Shown: piece after piece, positions 1 to 10,594 of the stretch
Numbering within the stretch: the first letter of the stretch is position 1
Layout of the letters: every line of letters starts with the position of its first letter
Assembly (NCBI GenBank): GCA_019455065.1
Contig: JACFNC010000002.1
Location: forward strand, 271,544-335,543
DNA length: 64,000 bases
Direction of reading: 5' to 3'
From: Rhodospirillales bacterium
GTDB taxonomy: Bacteria; Pseudomonadota; Alphaproteobacteria; Rhodospirillales; Magnetospirillaceae
Notes under the pieces: model-generated
Seen by the model: the letters and a program-made list of their open reading frames with translations, nothing else
Databases searched by the model: none
What the model was told of the DNA's origin: nothing
Made by a program: the position numbers and the translations under genes

Positions 1-872
1 CGGATGGCCTCGCCCGGCGCCTGCGCGATCAGGTCGTGGACGGTGATGAAGTTGCCGAGCGACTTCGACATCTTCTCGCCCTCGACCATGAGATAGCCGT
101 TGTGCACCCAGTAACGGGCGAAGGGCGCGCCGCCGTGGGCGCAGGTGCTCTGCGCGATCTCGTTCTCGTGATGCGGAAAGATGAGGTCCTGGCCGCCGCC
201 GTGGATGTCGAAGGTGACGCCGAGATACTGGCGGCTCATCGCCGAGCATTCGATATGCCAGCCCGGCCGGCCGCGGCCCCAGGGGCTGTCCCAGCCAGGC
301 AGGTCATCGCTCGACGGCTTCCACAGCACGAAGTCGGCCGGGTTCTTCTTGTAGGGCGCGACCTCGACGCGGGCGCCGGCGATCATCTCGTCCTGGCTGC
401 GCCGCGACAGCCTGCCGTAGTCGGGCATCGAGGGCACGCTGAACAGCACGTGGCCGTCGGCCGCGTAGGCGCAGTCGGCCGCGATCAGTTTCTCGATCAT
501 CGCGATCATCTGCGGGATGTGCGCGGTGGCGCGCGGCTCGACGTCGGGCGGCAGGGCGTTGAGATGGGCGATGTCGTCGTGGAACATCCCGGTCGTGCGC
601 TCGGTAAGCGCCGCGATCGGCTCGCCATTCTCCTTGGCCCGCGCGTTGATCTTGTCGTCGACGTCGGTGATGTTGCGCACGTAGGTCACGCGCGGATAGA
701 GGCGTTGGAGCAGGCGGTACAGCACGTCGAAGACGATGACCGGCCGGGCGTTGCCGATATGGGCGCGGTCGTAGACGGTGGGGCCGCACACATACATGCG
801 CACATGGTCGGGATCGACGGGAACGAACTCCTCCTTCGCGCGCGTCAGTGTGTTGTGGATGACCAGCGGCAC
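1..872 (-). CDS. cysS: Cysteine--tRNA ligase, 3' part outside window
   Basis: Class I aminoacyl-tRNA synthetase that charges tRNA-Cys in the cytoplasm. About 290 residues of the N-terminal side are visible; the rest lies beyond the left edge. The frame is open throughout, with the zinc-site Cys in YVCGPTVYD, the HIGN nucleotide-binding motif just after it, a second zinc-region Cys in WHIECS and the KMSKS loop at about residues 265-269. No ATG fits; the GTG at 872, followed by [10 protein letters not shown] and preceded by a GAGGAG ribosome site about 8 bases away, matches the family N-terminus. It lies 14 bases downstream of the VOC gene on the same strand. Confidence 0.95.
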   Translation of the reverse strand, partial: MPLVIHNTLTRAKEEFVPVDPDHVRMYVCGPTVYDRAHIGNARPVIVFDVLYRLLQRLYPRVTYVRNITDVDDKINARAKENGEPIAALTERTTGMFHDDIAHLNALPPDVEPRATAHIPQMIAMIEKLIAADCAYAADGHVLFSVPSMPDYGRLSRRSQDEMIAGARVEVAPYKKNPADFVLWKPSSDDLPGWDSPWGRGRPGWHIECSAMSRQYLGVTFDIHGGGQDLIFPHHENEIAQSTCAHGGAPFARYWVHNGYLMVEGEKMSKSLGNFITVHDLIAQAPGEAI

Positions 873-886
873 GGCCAAGCTCCTCG

Positions 887-1309
887 TCAGGTCGGCAGGT
901 TCAGGTTGCCCTGGGGGTCCAGCGCGAACATAGGCACCCAGGCCAGTTCCCAGGGGTGGCCGTCGGGGTCGGCGACATAGCCGACATAGCCGCCCCACGG
1001 CATCTCCCTGGGGGCCTGCAGCAGCGTCGCCCCGGCGGCAAGCGTCTCGGCGACGGCGGCATCCACCGCCTCGCGGCTGCGCAGATTGACGGCCAAGGTC
1101 ACGCCGCCCGGGCGCGGCGGCGCGACAAGCCCGAGATCGGCGGACAGCGCCGCCTGCCCGTACAGCGCGAGGCCCATGCCGTTGAGTTGGAAGAACGCCA
1201 CCTCGGGGACGCTGGCGCCCGACGCCCGCCAGCCCAGCGCCTCGTAGAAACGGCGGGAACGGGCCACGTCGACAACGCCCAGGGTCACCAAGCTCAGTCG
1301 TTGATCCAT
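887..1309 (-). CDS. VOC-family (glyoxalase/bleomycin-resistance fold) protein
   Basis: A 140-residue protein with the vicinal-oxygen-chelate fold. The first half has the typical [15 protein letters not shown] pattern and the second half ends in [14 protein letters not shown], where the Glu is a usual metal ligand. The N-terminal metal ligand position (normally His in glyoxalase I) is not obvious, so it may bind a substrate or drug rather than act as a glyoxalase. It sits between gltX and cysS on the same strand with short gaps, so it is probably co-transcribed with them. Its substrate cannot be told from sequence. Confidence 0.85.
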   Translation of the reverse strand: MDQRLSLVTLGVVDVARSRRFYEALGWRASGASVPEVAFFQLNGMGLALYGQAALSADLGLVAPPRPGGVTLAVNLRSREAVDAAVAETLAAGATLLQAPREMPWGGYVGYVADPDGHPWELAWVPMFALDPQGNLNLPT

Positions 1310-1324
1310 GCGTCGTTCCTCCCG

Positions 1325-2668
1325 CTAGGCGGTCGCCCCGGTCAGCCTAGCCGACGCCCGCCGGCGGCCGATGAGCGGTAGCAGAAGTTTCAGCTCCGGT
1401 CCATGCTCGCGGGCGGTGAGCGCGAGGCGCAGCGGATGGAACAAATCCTTGCCCTTGCGGCCGGTGGCCGCCTTCACGGCGCCGGTCCACACCGCCCAGG
1501 TGCCTTCGTCCCACGGCTCCGGCGGCAGCAGCGCCGCCGCCTCGGCGAGGAACCCGGCATCCTCGATCACCGGGCGCATGGGCGTCGCGCACACCCGCCA
1601 CCAATCGGCGGCCTCGGCGAGGCGACCGAGGTTGCCCCGCACCGCCTCCCAGAAGCGCGGCGCGTCCTCGCCCTCGATCCCCAGGGCGGCGAGGCGCGGC
1701 GCCGCCTCGTCGAAGGGCAGCGCGTGCAGAAGGCGGGCGTTGAGATGTTCGAGCTCGGCCGGATCGAACTTCGGGGTGGCGCGCCCCAATTTGCCCAGGT
1801 CGAATTCGTCGACGAGCTGGTCGAGCGACGTGCGCACATCGATGGCGTCGGAGGTGCCCAGTTTCGCCAGCAGGCTGTCGAGGGCCAGCGGCTCGATGCC
1901 CTGCGCCCGCAAGTCCCGAAGGCTTAGGCTGCCCAGGCGCTTCGACAGCCCCTGGCCGCCGGCGTCGGTGAGCAGCGGCAGGTGCGCGAACACCGGCGGT
2001 TCGGCTCCCAGCGCCCGGAACAACTGGATTTGCGCCGCCGTGTTGGTGACGTGGTCCTCGCCACGGATGACGTGGCTGATCTTGAGTTCGATATCGTCGA
2101 CCACCGAGGGCAGGGTGTAGAGCGGCGTGCCGTCGCCGCGAATGAGCACCGGATCGCTGAGATGGGAGCCGTGATAATGGCAGGTGCCGCGCACCGCATC
2201 CTCCCAGCGCACGTCCTCGTGATCGAGAAGAAAGCGCCAATGGGGCCGCCGGCCCTCGGCCTCGAGCTTGCGCCGATCGGCGGCGGTCAGCCGGAGGGCG
2301 GCGCGGTCGTAGACGGGCGGCAGCCCGCGCCCGAGCTGACGCTTGCGCTTGGCCTCCAGTTCCTCCGGCGTCTCGTAGCAGGGATACAGCCGTTCCGCGG
2401 CGCGCAGCCGCTCGGCGGCCTCGGCGTAGCGCTCCAGGCGCTGCGACTGGTGGACGCGGCGGTCCCATTCCAACCCCAGCCAGCGAAGGTCCTCGCGGAT
2501 CGCGTCGACGTACTCGCCGCGCGACCGCTCGGCGTCGGTGTCGTCGATGCGCAGGATGAAATAGCCGCCGTGATGCTTCGCGAACAGCCAGTTGACGATG
2601 GCGACCCGGGCGTTGCCGACGTGCAGGAGGCCGGTGGGGCTGGGCGCGAACCGGACGGCGACGGTCAT
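1325..2668 (-). CDS. gltX: Glutamate--tRNA ligase
   Basis: Class I synthetase charging tRNA with glutamate (447 residues). The HIGH-type motif is HVGNAR at about residues 16-21 and the KMSKS-type motif is LSKR in [10 protein letters not shown] near residue 240. The zinc-binding Cys cluster of some GluRS is not seen. Alphaproteobacteria often carry two gltX copies, and this shorter form resembles the second, possibly non-canonical, copy; whether it charges tRNA-Glu or tRNA-Gln cannot be told. The ATG overlaps the nadE stop by four bases (ATGA), so the two are translationally coupled. Confidence 0.93.
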   Translation of the reverse strand: MTVAVRFAPSPTGLLHVGNARVAIVNWLFAKHHGGYFILRIDDTDAERSRGEYVDAIREDLRWLGLEWDRRVHQSQRLERYAEAAERLRAAERLYPCYETPEELEAKRKRQLGRGLPPVYDRAALRLTAADRRKLEAEGRRPHWRFLLDHEDVRWEDAVRGTCHYHGSHLSDPVLIRGDGTPLYTLPSVVDDIELKISHVIRGEDHVTNTAAQIQLFRALGAEPPVFAHLPLLTDAGGQGLSKRLGSLSLRDLRAQGIEPLALDSLLAKLGTSDAIDVRTSLDQLVDEFDLGKLGRATPKFDPAELEHLNARLLHALPFDEAAPRLAALGIEGEDAPRFWEAVRGNLGRLAEAADWWRVCATPMRPVIEDAGFLAEAAALLPPEPWDEGTWAVWTGAVKAATGRKGKDLFHPLRLALTAREHGPELKLLLPLIGRRRASARLTGATA

Positions 2669-4338
2669 ACCAGTCTCGTGAACCCGTTGGTGATCGGGTA
2701 GCGGCGGTCGCGGCCGAAGGCGCGGCTGGTGATCTTGACGCCGGGCGGGGCCTGCCGGCGTTTGTACTCGGCGCGGTCGAGCATGCGCCAGACGCGGCGC
2801 ACCGTCTGCTCGTCGTGGCCGCGGGCCGCCACCGCCTCGATCGACTGCTCGCCCTCGATCAGATGCTTCAGGATGTCGTCGAGCACCTCATAGGGCGGCA
2901 GCGTGTCCTGGTCGGTCTGGTTGGGCCTCAGTTCGGCGGTCGGCGCCTTGGTGAGGATGCGCTCGGGGATCACCGGCCCCTGCGGCCCCAGCGCGCCTTC
3001 CGGCCGATTGCCGTTGCGCCAGCGCGAAACCGCGTAAACCGTGGTCTTGTACACATCCTTGAGCACCGAATAGCCGCCGCACATGTCGCCATAAAGGGTG
3101 GAATAGCCGACCGACATCTCGGACTTGTTGCCCGTCGACAACACCATCGGCCCGAACTTGTTGCTGAGCGCCATCAGGGTGACACCGCGGGCGCGCGCCT
3201 GGACGTTCTCCTCGGTGATGTCCCGCCCGGTGCCGGCGAAAAGCGGCGCGAGCATGGCGTCGAACGCCCGCATCGCCGGTTCGATGTCGACCTCGTCGAG
3301 GCGGACGCCCAGCATCCGCGCCGCCAGAGAAGCATCCTCCAGGCTTTCCGCCGAGGTGAAAGGCGAGGGCATCATCACGCAGCGCACCTTGTCGGGGCCG
3401 AGCGCGTCGGCCGCCACGGCCGCCGTCAGCGCGCTGTCGACGCCCCCCGACAAGCCGATGATGACCCCCGGAAATCCGTTCTTGGCGACATAATCGCGCA
3501 GGCCCAGCACCATCGCCTGATAGATGTTCTCGCAGCGGTCGGGCGGCAGAACGAGGGTGCCGGCCTCGCATTCCCAGCCGTCGCCCTGTCGCTTCATCCG
3601 CGCCGGCAGCACCGTCTCGCGCCACACCGGCGCCTGCACGCGGAAGCGGCGCGCGGCGTCGAGCACGAACGAGCCGCCGTCGAACACCAGTTCGTCCTGC
3701 CCCCCCATCTGGTTGACGTAGACCAGCGGCAGCCCCGTCTCGGTGATGCGCCCGACCGCGTGATTGAGCCGCACGTCGGGCTTGTCGAGTTCGAACGGCG
3801 AGCCGTTCAGCACAACGAGTATTTCCGCGCCCGATTCCTGGAGGCATTCGGCCACGTCGGGAAACCACATGTCCTCGCACACCATGACGCCAAGGCGCAC
3901 GCCACGGAACGCCACCGGCCCCGGGCAGGGGCCCGCCGCGAACACCCGCGCCTCGTCGAACACCCCGTAGTTCGGCAGATGGTGCTTCAACCGGACCGCC
4001 GCGACCTCGCCGCCGTCGAGCAGGAGCGCCGCGTTGTGGCAGCGCCCGTTCACCCGCCAGGGGGCGCCCACGAGCAGCGCCGGACCGCCGTCGGCGGTGT
4101 CGCGCGCGAGGTCCGCCACCCCGCTCTCCACCGCGTCGAGGAACGCCTCCTTGAGCACCAGATCCTCGGGCGGATAGCCGGCAACCATCAGCTCGCTGCC
4201 GACCAGCAGGTCGGCGCCCAGCGCCGCCGCCTCGGCACGCGCGGCGCGGATGCGGCCGAGATTGCCGGGGACGTCCCCGACCACCGGATTGATCTGCGCC
4301 AGGGCGAGGGTGAGTGCGTCGGGCATGGCTCGGGACAA
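2665..4338 (-). CDS. nadE: Glutamine-dependent NAD+ synthase
   Basis: Makes NAD+ from deamido-NAD+, ATP and glutamine. The N-terminal nitrilase-type amidase domain (about 1-270) shows the catalytic triad region: Glu in [14 protein letters not shown], Lys in LKHHLPNYG and Cys in MVCEDMWFP. The C-terminal synthetase domain has the PP-loop SGGVDSA near residue 298 and [12 protein letters not shown]. Length (557) is normal for the fused bacterial form. The ATG at 4338 gives MSRAMPDAL; the internal ATG four codons later is equally possible. First gene of a leftward set with gltX, the VOC gene and cysS. Confidence 0.95.
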   Translation of the reverse strand: MSRAMPDALTLALAQINPVVGDVPGNLGRIRAARAEAAALGADLLVGSELMVAGYPPEDLVLKEAFLDAVESGVADLARDTADGGPALLVGAPWRVNGRCHNAALLLDGGEVAAVRLKHHLPNYGVFDEARVFAAGPCPGPVAFRGVRLGVMVCEDMWFPDVAECLQESGAEILVVLNGSPFELDKPDVRLNHAVGRITETGLPLVYVNQMGGQDELVFDGGSFVLDAARRFRVQAPVWRETVLPARMKRQGDGWECEAGTLVLPPDRCENIYQAMVLGLRDYVAKNGFPGVIIGLSGGVDSALTAAVAADALGPDKVRCVMMPSPFTSAESLEDASLAARMLGVRLDEVDIEPAMRAFDAMLAPLFAGTGRDITEENVQARARGVTLMALSNKFGPMVLSTGNKSEMSVGYSTLYGDMCGGYSVLKDVYKTTVYAVSRWRNGNRPEGALGPQGPVIPERILTKAPTAELRPNQTDQDTLPPYEVLDDILKHLIEGEQSIEAVAARGHDEQTVRRVWRMLDRAEYKRRQAPPGVKITSRAFGRDRRYPITNGFTRLV

Positions 4339-4482
4339 CGGATGGAAGCTGCCGGGAACCTATGCCCAGCCCACCCCACTGTCAACGCCACTGGCCACAG
4401 GGCGGGGAACGGCGCCCCGCTGGCAATCGGGCGACGCTGCGGCTAAACTCGCCGCCGACCCAAGGGGAAACGGAACGGGGCG

Positions 4483-5280
4483 ATGACGAAGGCGGAGGGA
4501 AAGATCCAGGCGGCCGGACCAGGGTATTGCGCGGCCATTTCGGGCACCATGATCCGGCATTTCTGCGCCCGCCTCGAGGCAGAGGCGAAGAAGGCGGGCG
4601 GCAGCCTGACCGCCAAGGACATCCAAGCCATCGCCGACCGATTTTTGCGGGACGGGGAGCGCTTCCAGGCCGTTTATCAGAAAAGCTATGACGATTGCAG
4701 CCGCGCCCGCGAGGCCATGGCCTGGGACCAGGCCCGGCGCTTTCCGTTCGACCGCATCCTCATCAAACGGTTCTCGCATCTGTTTCCCGCCCGAAGCGGC
4801 GACGAGGGGGCCAGCGAGGGTGGCGTCCTGTCGCGGCGCGTCATCCCGGGCTTCAACATCGTCCTCAACAAGATGATCGGCCCCTATCTCTACGACCAGT
4901 GCCAGAGCAAGGCGCAGGCGATCATCGACCGCCACCGCGACGGCCCGCAGGTGGATTGGGAAGGCGTCTACGACGATCCGGAGGCCCGGTCACTGGCCAA
5001 CGACGTCCTGATCGTCGTCGCGCACTACTTCTCGAATTTCGACAAACGCCGGGACTGGTTCATCGACATCGTCAACGCCAACCTGGCTCCGGCCCAGCCG
5101 GGCGCCCCGGACGAGCAGTGGCAACTCACCGAGCCCGTGTTCCACGCATTGCTGAAAACGCTTTTCGCGGAATTGAAGGAGGGCATGGCGAGCAACCCAC
5201 GCCAGCTGCGCGAACGGTACGGCGACGGCACCTTCGAGACCCTGAGGGACATCTTTGCCCGCCTCGACGGGACGAGCTAG
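4483..5280 (+). CDS. Uncharacterised 265-residue protein
   Basis: I do not recognise a family. The ATG follows a purine-rich stretch and the gene is divergent from nadE. The protein has no signal peptide or membrane segment and looks helical and soluble. It opens with a possible Cys/His-containing helix (GPGYCAAISGTMIRHFC), has basic segments (RILIKRF) and a segment LANDVLIVVAHYFSNFDKRRDWF, and ends with FETLRDIFARLDGTS. Codon use matches its neighbours, and the frame is open for almost 800 bases, so it is very likely real. Confidence 0.75.
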   Translation: MTKAEGKIQAAGPGYCAAISGTMIRHFCARLEAEAKKAGGSLTAKDIQAIADRFLRDGERFQAVYQKSYDDCSRAREAMAWDQARRFPFDRILIKRFSHLFPARSGDEGASEGGVLSRRVIPGFNIVLNKMIGPYLYDQCQSKAQAIIDRHRDGPQVDWEGVYDDPEARSLANDVLIVVAHYFSNFDKRRDWFIDIVNANLAPAQPGAPDEQWQLTEPVFHALLKTLFAELKEGMASNPRQLRERYGDGTFETLRDIFARLDGTS

Positions 5281-5349
5281 AACGTTTGCCGCCACCCGGA
5301 CCAGGGAATTGCCGGCTCCTAGCCTAGAGCGTAGCGAGCGACGAGGCCG

Positions 5350-5715
5350 TCAGTGCTCGCCCTTGGTGCGGCGGATGCCGGCCAGGCGGTTGCCTTGTTT
5401 CTGCGGGCCGCCTTTGGGGAAGATTTCGTGCAGATAGTGGTTGCTCCCCTTCTCCGGCCCCCACTTCTCCGTGAAGTGCTTGATCATCACCCGGACCTGC
5501 GGCTGCACGCGGTGCTCCTCGTGGAAGGCGCGGATGAAACGGATGACCTGCCAGTGCTCGTCGGTCAGGTCCAAACCTTCCTTCGCCGCCAGTGCCCTGG
5601 CGAAGTCCTCTGACCAGTCGTCAAGATCGAGCAGATAGCCTTCGGAATCCGTCAGGATCCTGCGGCCGTTGACTTCGATCTCCCGCGTGAACAGTTGGGG
5701 AATGATCGCAACCAT
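5350..5715 (-). CDS. DsrC/TusE-family protein lacking both conserved cysteines
   Basis: A 121-residue member of the DsrC/TusE sulfur-carrier fold, seen in VNGRRILTDSEGYL, WSEDFARALAAKEGL, HWQVIRFIRAFH and the C-terminal arm GGPQKQGNRLAGI. In DsrC the arm ends GGP..QACR.AG......C.; in TusE only the last Cys is kept. Here the first position is Asn109 and the second Glu120, so no Cys is available to carry a persulfide. Homologues without either Cys have been proposed to be regulatory. The ATG at 5715 follows GGAGAG; an upstream in-frame extension reads as non-coding. It stands alone, without other tus or dsr genes. Confidence 0.85.
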   Translation of the reverse strand: MVAIIPQLFTREIEVNGRRILTDSEGYLLDLDDWSEDFARALAAKEGLDLTDEHWQVIRFIRAFHEEHRVQPQVRVMIKHFTEKWGPEKGSNHYLHEIFPKGGPQKQGNRLAGIRRTKGEH

Positions 5716-5866
5716 GTCTCTCTCCAAATCGAGCCCTCGCAGGGCCTTCTCGATCGTCCGGCACCCCTGGGCCGGGCTTTGTTGAACAAAACCGTATATT
5801 ATGGTTGGCTCAAGTTTCAACCATGCGGCAAGTGTGGTCTTGCGGCGCCGGGTTGCGGTCGCTCGG

Positions 5867-7027
5867 TCAGGGACGAGGGCGCAGCAGGAATTCGCGGCCG
5901 ACCTTGACCCGTGGTTCGCCGTCATAGGCGATGATGTCGGCGGTGGCGTAGGTTTCCCACCAGTTCTCGGGCAGGAACGAACCGGTGCCGACGACGTCGA
6001 TGGGCGCCTTTGAGTAGGCCATGGTCTTGCACTTGGCAGGCGAGAAGCCGGACGAGGCGACGATCTTCACCTTGTCGAACCCGTGGGTATCGAGCTGTTC
6101 GCGGACGTGCCAGATGGCAGCGGCCGAGACGCCCGTGCCGACGAGGAACCTCAACTCCGCCTCGGTGCGGTAGCCGCGAATGGCCTTCGGCGCGTTGCGC
6201 TCGAGAACGGCATACGAGGTCTGCGGATCCAATCCCTCGACGAAGCGCCCGCCGTGCGTGTCGACCCGCACCCCAATCCTGCCTGCCGCCGCGAGGTCGG
6301 GGAAGCGCCGGCAGACGGCCAGGGAGTCGGTGACCTCCTGGCCGAAATAGTCGACAAGCACGGTGATGGGGTCGTCGGGGAAGGTTTCGTGGAACATTTC
6401 GGCGGCCCGCACCGTCGAGCCGGCATAGCCGATCAGGGCGTGCGGCATGGTCCCCAGGCCCCCGGGCTGGCCGAAGAAGTGGGCGGTGGCGTCGGTGGCG
6501 TTGCCGATGAACCCCTTGGCCCCGGCGGCGCTTCGGGCGGCGTTCGATCCCACCGACGCGGCATAGGCCATCAGTTCGGCCATCTCTGTGCCGGCGCAGT
6601 GACGGGCATCCATCGCCAGAAAGGCGACATGCGGCAGATCCACGCACATGGCGTAGGCGTTGTAGGCGGCGACGCAGGCCGCGCCGATCTTCTGCAAGAG
6701 AAGGGTTTCGAGGTCGACGAGATGGAAGAGCGACCCGGTGACGTAGATCATCGGCTCGCCGGCGCCGACCCATTCGCCTTCCTGGAACCGGAGGTCGATG
6801 TCCAGGGTGACGCCCCGCGCCTCGGCGACCGCATTGAGCCATTCCACCGCTAGGCGCGGGGTGAAGACGACGGGGCGCCGCATGAACACCGCATAGGTCA
6901 CCGTCTCGTCGCCGAAGCGGCCGACGATTTGCCGGGTGCGCAGGAAGTAGTGGTCAGTGAGGCGCGCTATGTCCTCGGGCCGCGGGGTGACGGGGGGCTG
7001 GCCCCCTCCTCCGCCGCCGGCGGTCAC
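5867..7027 (-). CDS. pncB: Nicotinate phosphoribosyltransferase-type enzyme
   Basis: Salvages nicotinate (with PRPP) to nicotinate mononucleotide for NAD synthesis. The family is seen in [11 protein letters not shown] near the N-terminus, the [14 protein letters not shown] helix, [49 protein letters not shown] and [15 protein letters not shown] with VGTGSFLP (phosphate-binding side). At about 386 residues it is the short bacterial form. I place the start at the GTG whose last two bases begin the DAHP synthase stop (GTGA), giving a low-complexity Gly-rich start; slightly later starts are possible. Strong coupling to aroG. Confidence 0.88.
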   Translation of the reverse strand: MTAGGGGGGQPPVTPRPEDIARLTDHYFLRTRQIVGRFGDETVTYAVFMRRPVVFTPRLAVEWLNAVAEARGVTLDIDLRFQEGEWVGAGEPMIYVTGSLFHLVDLETLLLQKIGAACVAAYNAYAMCVDLPHVAFLAMDARHCAGTEMAELMAYAASVGSNAARSAAGAKGFIGNATDATAHFFGQPGGLGTMPHALIGYAGSTVRAAEMFHETFPDDPITVLVDYFGQEVTDSLAVCRRFPDLAAAGRIGVRVDTHGGRFVEGLDPQTSYAVLERNAPKAIRGYRTEAELRFLVGTGVSAAAIWHVREQLDTHGFDKVKIVASSGFSPAKCKTMAYSKAPIDVVGTGSFLPENWWETYATADIIAYDGEPRVKVGREFLLRPRP

Positions 7028-8403
7028 GACGCCAGCGACGCCAGCCGGCGGACGCGCAGGCGCTCGTCCTTCAGCGCCTCGGCGATGAGGAAGGCGATCT
7101 CCAGCGCCTGATTGGCGTTGAGCCGGGGGTCGCAATGGGTGTGGTAGCGGTCGCCCAGCCGTGCCGGGGTGATCGCCTGGGCGCCGCCGATGCACTCGGT
7201 CACGTCCTGGCCGGTCATCTCGAAATGCAGCCCGCCGGCGTGCGTACCCTCGGCCCGGTGGACGGCGAAATAGCCCCGCACTTCGGCCAGGATGCGGTCG
7301 AACGAACGGGTCTTGTAGTCGCCCGCCTTCACCGTGTTGCCGTGCATCGGGTCGCAGGCCCAGACGACGACGCGGCCCTCGCGCTGCACGGCCCGGATCA
7401 GCGGCGGCAGTTTTGCCGCCACCTGGTCCGCCCCCATGCGGCTGATGACGGTCAGGCGCCCCGGCTCGTTGTGCGGGTTCAGAAGGTCGATCAGGCGCAA
7501 GAGGTCGTCCGGCGTCATCGATGGCCCGGCCTTGAAGCCGACCGGGTTGCCCACGCCGCGCAGGAACTCGACATGCGCGCCGTCGAGCGCGCGGGTGCGG
7601 TCGCCCACCCACAGGGCGTGGGCCGAACAGTCGTACCAGTCGCCGGTCGTCGAATCGATGCGCGTCAGCGCCTGCTCGTAGTTGAGAAGCAAAGCCTCGT
7701 GCGAGGTGAAGAAATCCGTCTCGCGGATCTGCGGCGTGGTTTCCGAAGTCAGGCCGCAGGCCTCCATGAAGGCCAGCGTCTCGTCGAGCCGGTTGGCCAA
7801 GTCCTGGTAGCGCTCGCTCTGCTGACTGCCGGCGACGAAGCCCAGCGTCCACTGATGCACCTTGTGCAGGTCGGCGTACCCGCCCTGGGCGAAGGCCCGC
7901 AGTAGGTTGAGGGTGGCCGCCGACTGGTTGTAGGCGCGCACCATGCGCTCGGGGTCCGGGATGCGGGCCTCGGGCGTGAACTCCATTCCGTTGACCATGT
8001 CACCGCGGTAGGCCGGCAGGGTGATGCCGTCGATGGTCTCGGTCGGGGCCGACCGCGGCTTGGCGAACTGGCCGGCCAGACGACCCACCTTCACCACCGG
8101 GCAGGCGGCCCCGAAGGTCAGGACCACGGCCATCTGCAACAGCACGCGGAACATGTCGCGGATGTTGTTGGGGTGGAACTCGGCGAAGCTCTCGGCGCAA
8201 TCGCCGCCTTGCAGCAGGAACGCCTTGCCCTCGGCCACGCGGGCCAGCGCCAGCTTCAGGCGCCGGGCCTCGCCGGCGAACACCAAGGGTGGGTAGTTGC
8301 GAAGCTGATCCTCGATCGCCGCCAACTTGGCGGGGTCAGGATACTCGGGGACCTGCTGGATCGGCTTCCTGCGCCAACTGTCCGGCGACCACTTTTCGAC
8401 CAT
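7024..8403 (-). CDS. aroG: Class II 3-deoxy-7-phosphoheptulonate (DAHP) synthase
   Basis: First step of the shikimate pathway: phosphoenolpyruvate plus erythrose 4-phosphate gives DAHP. This is the plant-type (class II) enzyme: [17 protein letters not shown] at the start, [15 protein letters not shown] with the metal-binding Cys, [13 protein letters not shown], and [19 protein letters not shown] in the C-terminal third. Length is 459 residues from the ATG at 8403, normal for the family; an in-frame extension to 8538 is less likely because it runs into the leader. The 168 bases upstream, up to gor, should carry its promoter. Its stop overlaps the GTG of the nicotinate phosphoribosyltransferase. 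Confidence 0.94.
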   Translation of the reverse strand: MVEKWSPDSWRRKPIQQVPEYPDPAKLAAIEDQLRNYPPLVFAGEARRLKLALARVAEGKAFLLQGGDCAESFAEFHPNNIRDMFRVLLQMAVVLTFGAACPVVKVGRLAGQFAKPRSAPTETIDGITLPAYRGDMVNGMEFTPEARIPDPERMVRAYNQSAATLNLLRAFAQGGYADLHKVHQWTLGFVAGSQQSERYQDLANRLDETLAFMEACGLTSETTPQIRETDFFTSHEALLLNYEQALTRIDSTTGDWYDCSAHALWVGDRTRALDGAHVEFLRGVGNPVGFKAGPSMTPDDLLRLIDLLNPHNEPGRLTVISRMGADQVAAKLPPLIRAVQREGRVVVWACDPMHGNTVKAGDYKTRSFDRILAEVRGYFAVHRAEGTHAGGLHFEMTGQDVTECIGGAQAITPARLGDRYHTHCDPRLNANQALEIAFLIAEALKDERLRVRRLASLAS

Positions 8404-8571
8404 CACGACCACAAAAAAGCGAGGAAAAATCCCGTATACTGCACTGCAAAGAATAATGCCAGGGATTCGGACCGGCAATCCGGCAGACGGGGCAGCCGGG
8501 TGTCCGACCATCGTCGTCAGGCCCGAGGAAGCCGGCATCCCTGTTGCAGTGACGCACTCTTTGGCGGGCCG

Positions 8572-9945
8572 TCACTCCTGTTCCGGCGAGGGCTCCGGCA
8601 CCGGATCGCGCATGGTCACGAACTCCTCGGCGGCAGTGGGATGAATCCCCACCGTGGCATCGAACTGCCGCTTGGTCGCCCCGCATTTGAGAGCGATGGC
8701 CACGCCCTGGATGATCTCGGGCGCGTCCGGGCCGACCATATGGGCGCCGACGACCCGGTCGGTGTCGCGGTCGACGACGAGCTTCATCATCGTGCGCTCC
8801 TCGCGCCCCGACAGGGTGTTCTTCATCGGCTTGAAACGGCTGACGAAGACGCTGACCCTGCCGTAGCGGCGCCGCGCCGCGGTCTCGGTCAGGCCCACGG
8901 TGGCCAGCGGCGGCTGGCTGAACACCGCCGAGGGGACGTTGTCGTAGTCCATGCGCGTCGGGTTGTTGTTGTAAAGGGTCTCGACCAGGGCGCGGGCCTC
9001 GGCGATGGCCACGGGAGTCAGGTTCATGCGGTCGGTGCAATCGCCGACGGCGTGGATGTGCGGCAGGCTGGTCCGCGACCACTCGTCGACCACTACGGCG
9101 CCCGTGTCGTTCAGGGCGACACCGGCCTCCTCGAGGCCCAGGTCCCGCGTTTTGGGCGCGCGGCCGGTGGCGTACATGACGAGGTCGGCCTCGATGACGT
9201 CGCTGCCCGCCAGGCGCAGACTGTAGCCGGCCTCGGTCTTTTCGATGCTCCGCACCACGCTCTCGCAGCGTATCTCGACACCCTTGCGCTGCATCTCGGT
9301 GGCGAGCGCGATGCGGGCGTCCTGGTCGAAGCCGCGGAGGATGGTGTCGGCGCGCACCACCTGCGTGACCCGCGTCCCCAGCGCGCTGAAGATGCCCGCG
9401 AACTCGACGGCGATGTAGCCGCCGCCGACGATGACGATGCGCTCCGGCAGGCTCATCAGATCGAGCGCCTCGTTCGAGGTGATGGCGTGCTCGATGCCGG
9501 GAATGGCCGGCAGGTTGGGCCAGGCGCCGACAGCGATCAGGATGCGCTCGGCGGTATGGCGGCGGCCGCCGATCTCGACGGTATGCGGATCGGCCAGCCG
9601 GGCCCGCCCTTCGAGCAGCGTCACCCCGGCCTCGCGCAGGATACGCATGTAGATGCCGTTCAGACGATCGATCTCGGCGTTCTTGCGGCTGACCAGCCGG
9701 GCCCAGTCGAAGGCGGTTTCCCCCACCGTCCAGCCGTAGCCGGCGGCGTCGGCGAAGTCCTCGGCGAAATGGGCCCCGTAAACCAGGAGCTTCTTGGGCA
9801 CGCAGCCACGGATGACGCAGGTGCCGCCGACCCGGCTCTCCTCGCAGATGGCGACCCGGGCGCCGTAGGCGGCGGCCATGCGGCTGGCGCGCACCCCGCC
9901 CGAACCGGCGCCGATGGTGATGAGGTCGTAATCGTAGCTGGGCAT
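8572..9945 (-). CDS. gor: Glutathione-disulfide reductase
   Basis: FAD-dependent pyridine nucleotide-disulfide oxidoreductase (457 residues) that reduces GSSG with NADPH. Visible: FAD-binding GAGSGGVRASRMAA near the N-terminus, the redox-active pair GGTCVIRGCVPKKLLVY, the NAD(P)-binding GGGYIAVEFAGIFS, the second FAD motif HAVGDCTDRMNLTP and the C-terminal interface with the catalytic HPTAAEE. The spacing and CVIRGC form match proteobacterial glutathione reductases rather than dihydrolipoamide dehydrogenase. Divergent from the hemerythrin-like gene. Confidence 0.94.
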   Translation of the reverse strand: MPSYDYDLITIGAGSGGVRASRMAAAYGARVAICEESRVGGTCVIRGCVPKKLLVYGAHFAEDFADAAGYGWTVGETAFDWARLVSRKNAEIDRLNGIYMRILREAGVTLLEGRARLADPHTVEIGGRRHTAERILIAVGAWPNLPAIPGIEHAITSNEALDLMSLPERIVIVGGGYIAVEFAGIFSALGTRVTQVVRADTILRGFDQDARIALATEMQRKGVEIRCESVVRSIEKTEAGYSLRLAGSDVIEADLVMYATGRAPKTRDLGLEEAGVALNDTGAVVVDEWSRTSLPHIHAVGDCTDRMNLTPVAIAEARALVETLYNNNPTRMDYDNVPSAVFSQPPLATVGLTETAARRRYGRVSVFVSRFKPMKNTLSGREERTMMKLVVDRDTDRVVGAHMVGPDAPEIIQGVAIALKCGATKRQFDATVGIHPTAAEEFVTMRDPVPEPSPEQE

Positions 9946-10116
9946 GTCGGCTCCCTCGGTCGTCAGCGGTCATCTATGGCAGAAGCCGGCGCCGCCTGTC
10001 GAGCCCCGCCGCCGGGGCGAAAGGCACCCGCAACGCGGCGGCGGGGATACTCCAAACGTTGGTCCGGGCCACCCCCCATGTTATGGTCGAGCATTCCCAA
10101 CCGGCGCGACGGCGGC

Positions 10117-10512
10117 ATGCATTTGACCGAAGAACACCTTGAAGCCCTGCGCGAGGATTGCCGGGACATGACGTCGATGTTCGCGGCCCTGCGCAAGGCC
10201 GTGACCTCCGGCGAAACCGAGGCGGCGCGGCTGCTGGTCCGGCTGGTCGGCAAGCTGGCCGAGGATCATTTCCGCCGCGAAGGAGCGATGCTGCGCCGCC
10301 ACGGCTTTCCCCGCCTGCGCGACCACGCCATCAGCTACGAGGCGACGCTGATCGAACTCGAAATTCTTCAGGACAACCTGACCGCCGGCAATTGCGATCG
10401 GGCGCGTTGCGTCAAGGCCATCGACATTCTCGACGGCCTTCTGCTCGACGCCTGGGACGGCGACTGGAACACCCTCGCCTTTCTGGCCGAGCGGCTGACC
10501 CTGACCGAATAA
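10117..10512 (+). CDS. Hemerythrin-like protein with degenerate iron site
   Basis: A 131-residue helical protein resembling bacteriohemerythrins. The core HFRREGAMLRRHGFPRL keeps the His-x3-Glu pair (H51, E55) and the gly-Phe-Pro turn of the family, followed by DH at 70. The His normally four residues on is Tyr74, and the C-terminal His-x4-Asp helix reads DWNTLAFLAERL without His. It therefore may bind iron differently or only keep the fold. The ATG at 10117 gives MHLTEEHLEAL; an in-frame ATG at 10078 is possible, and neither has a strong ribosome site. Confidence 0.6.
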   Translation: MHLTEEHLEALREDCRDMTSMFAALRKAVTSGETEAARLLVRLVGKLAEDHFRREGAMLRRHGFPRLRDHAISYEATLIELEILQDNLTAGNCDRARCVKAIDILDGLLLDAWDGDWNTLAFLAERLTLTE

Positions 10513-10594
10513 GACGTGCCCTTGGTGAGAGGGTCGGCGCGGGTTCTTGGCGCCGCTCGCCAGCAGGCCCATGTCTCAACCGGGAGGACGAGCC

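Noticed and set aside
8173..10116. Long rightward open frame opposite gor and aroG
   Set aside because: Antisense to two well-supported enzymes and of low-complexity composition; only its end, the hemerythrin-like gene, is real.
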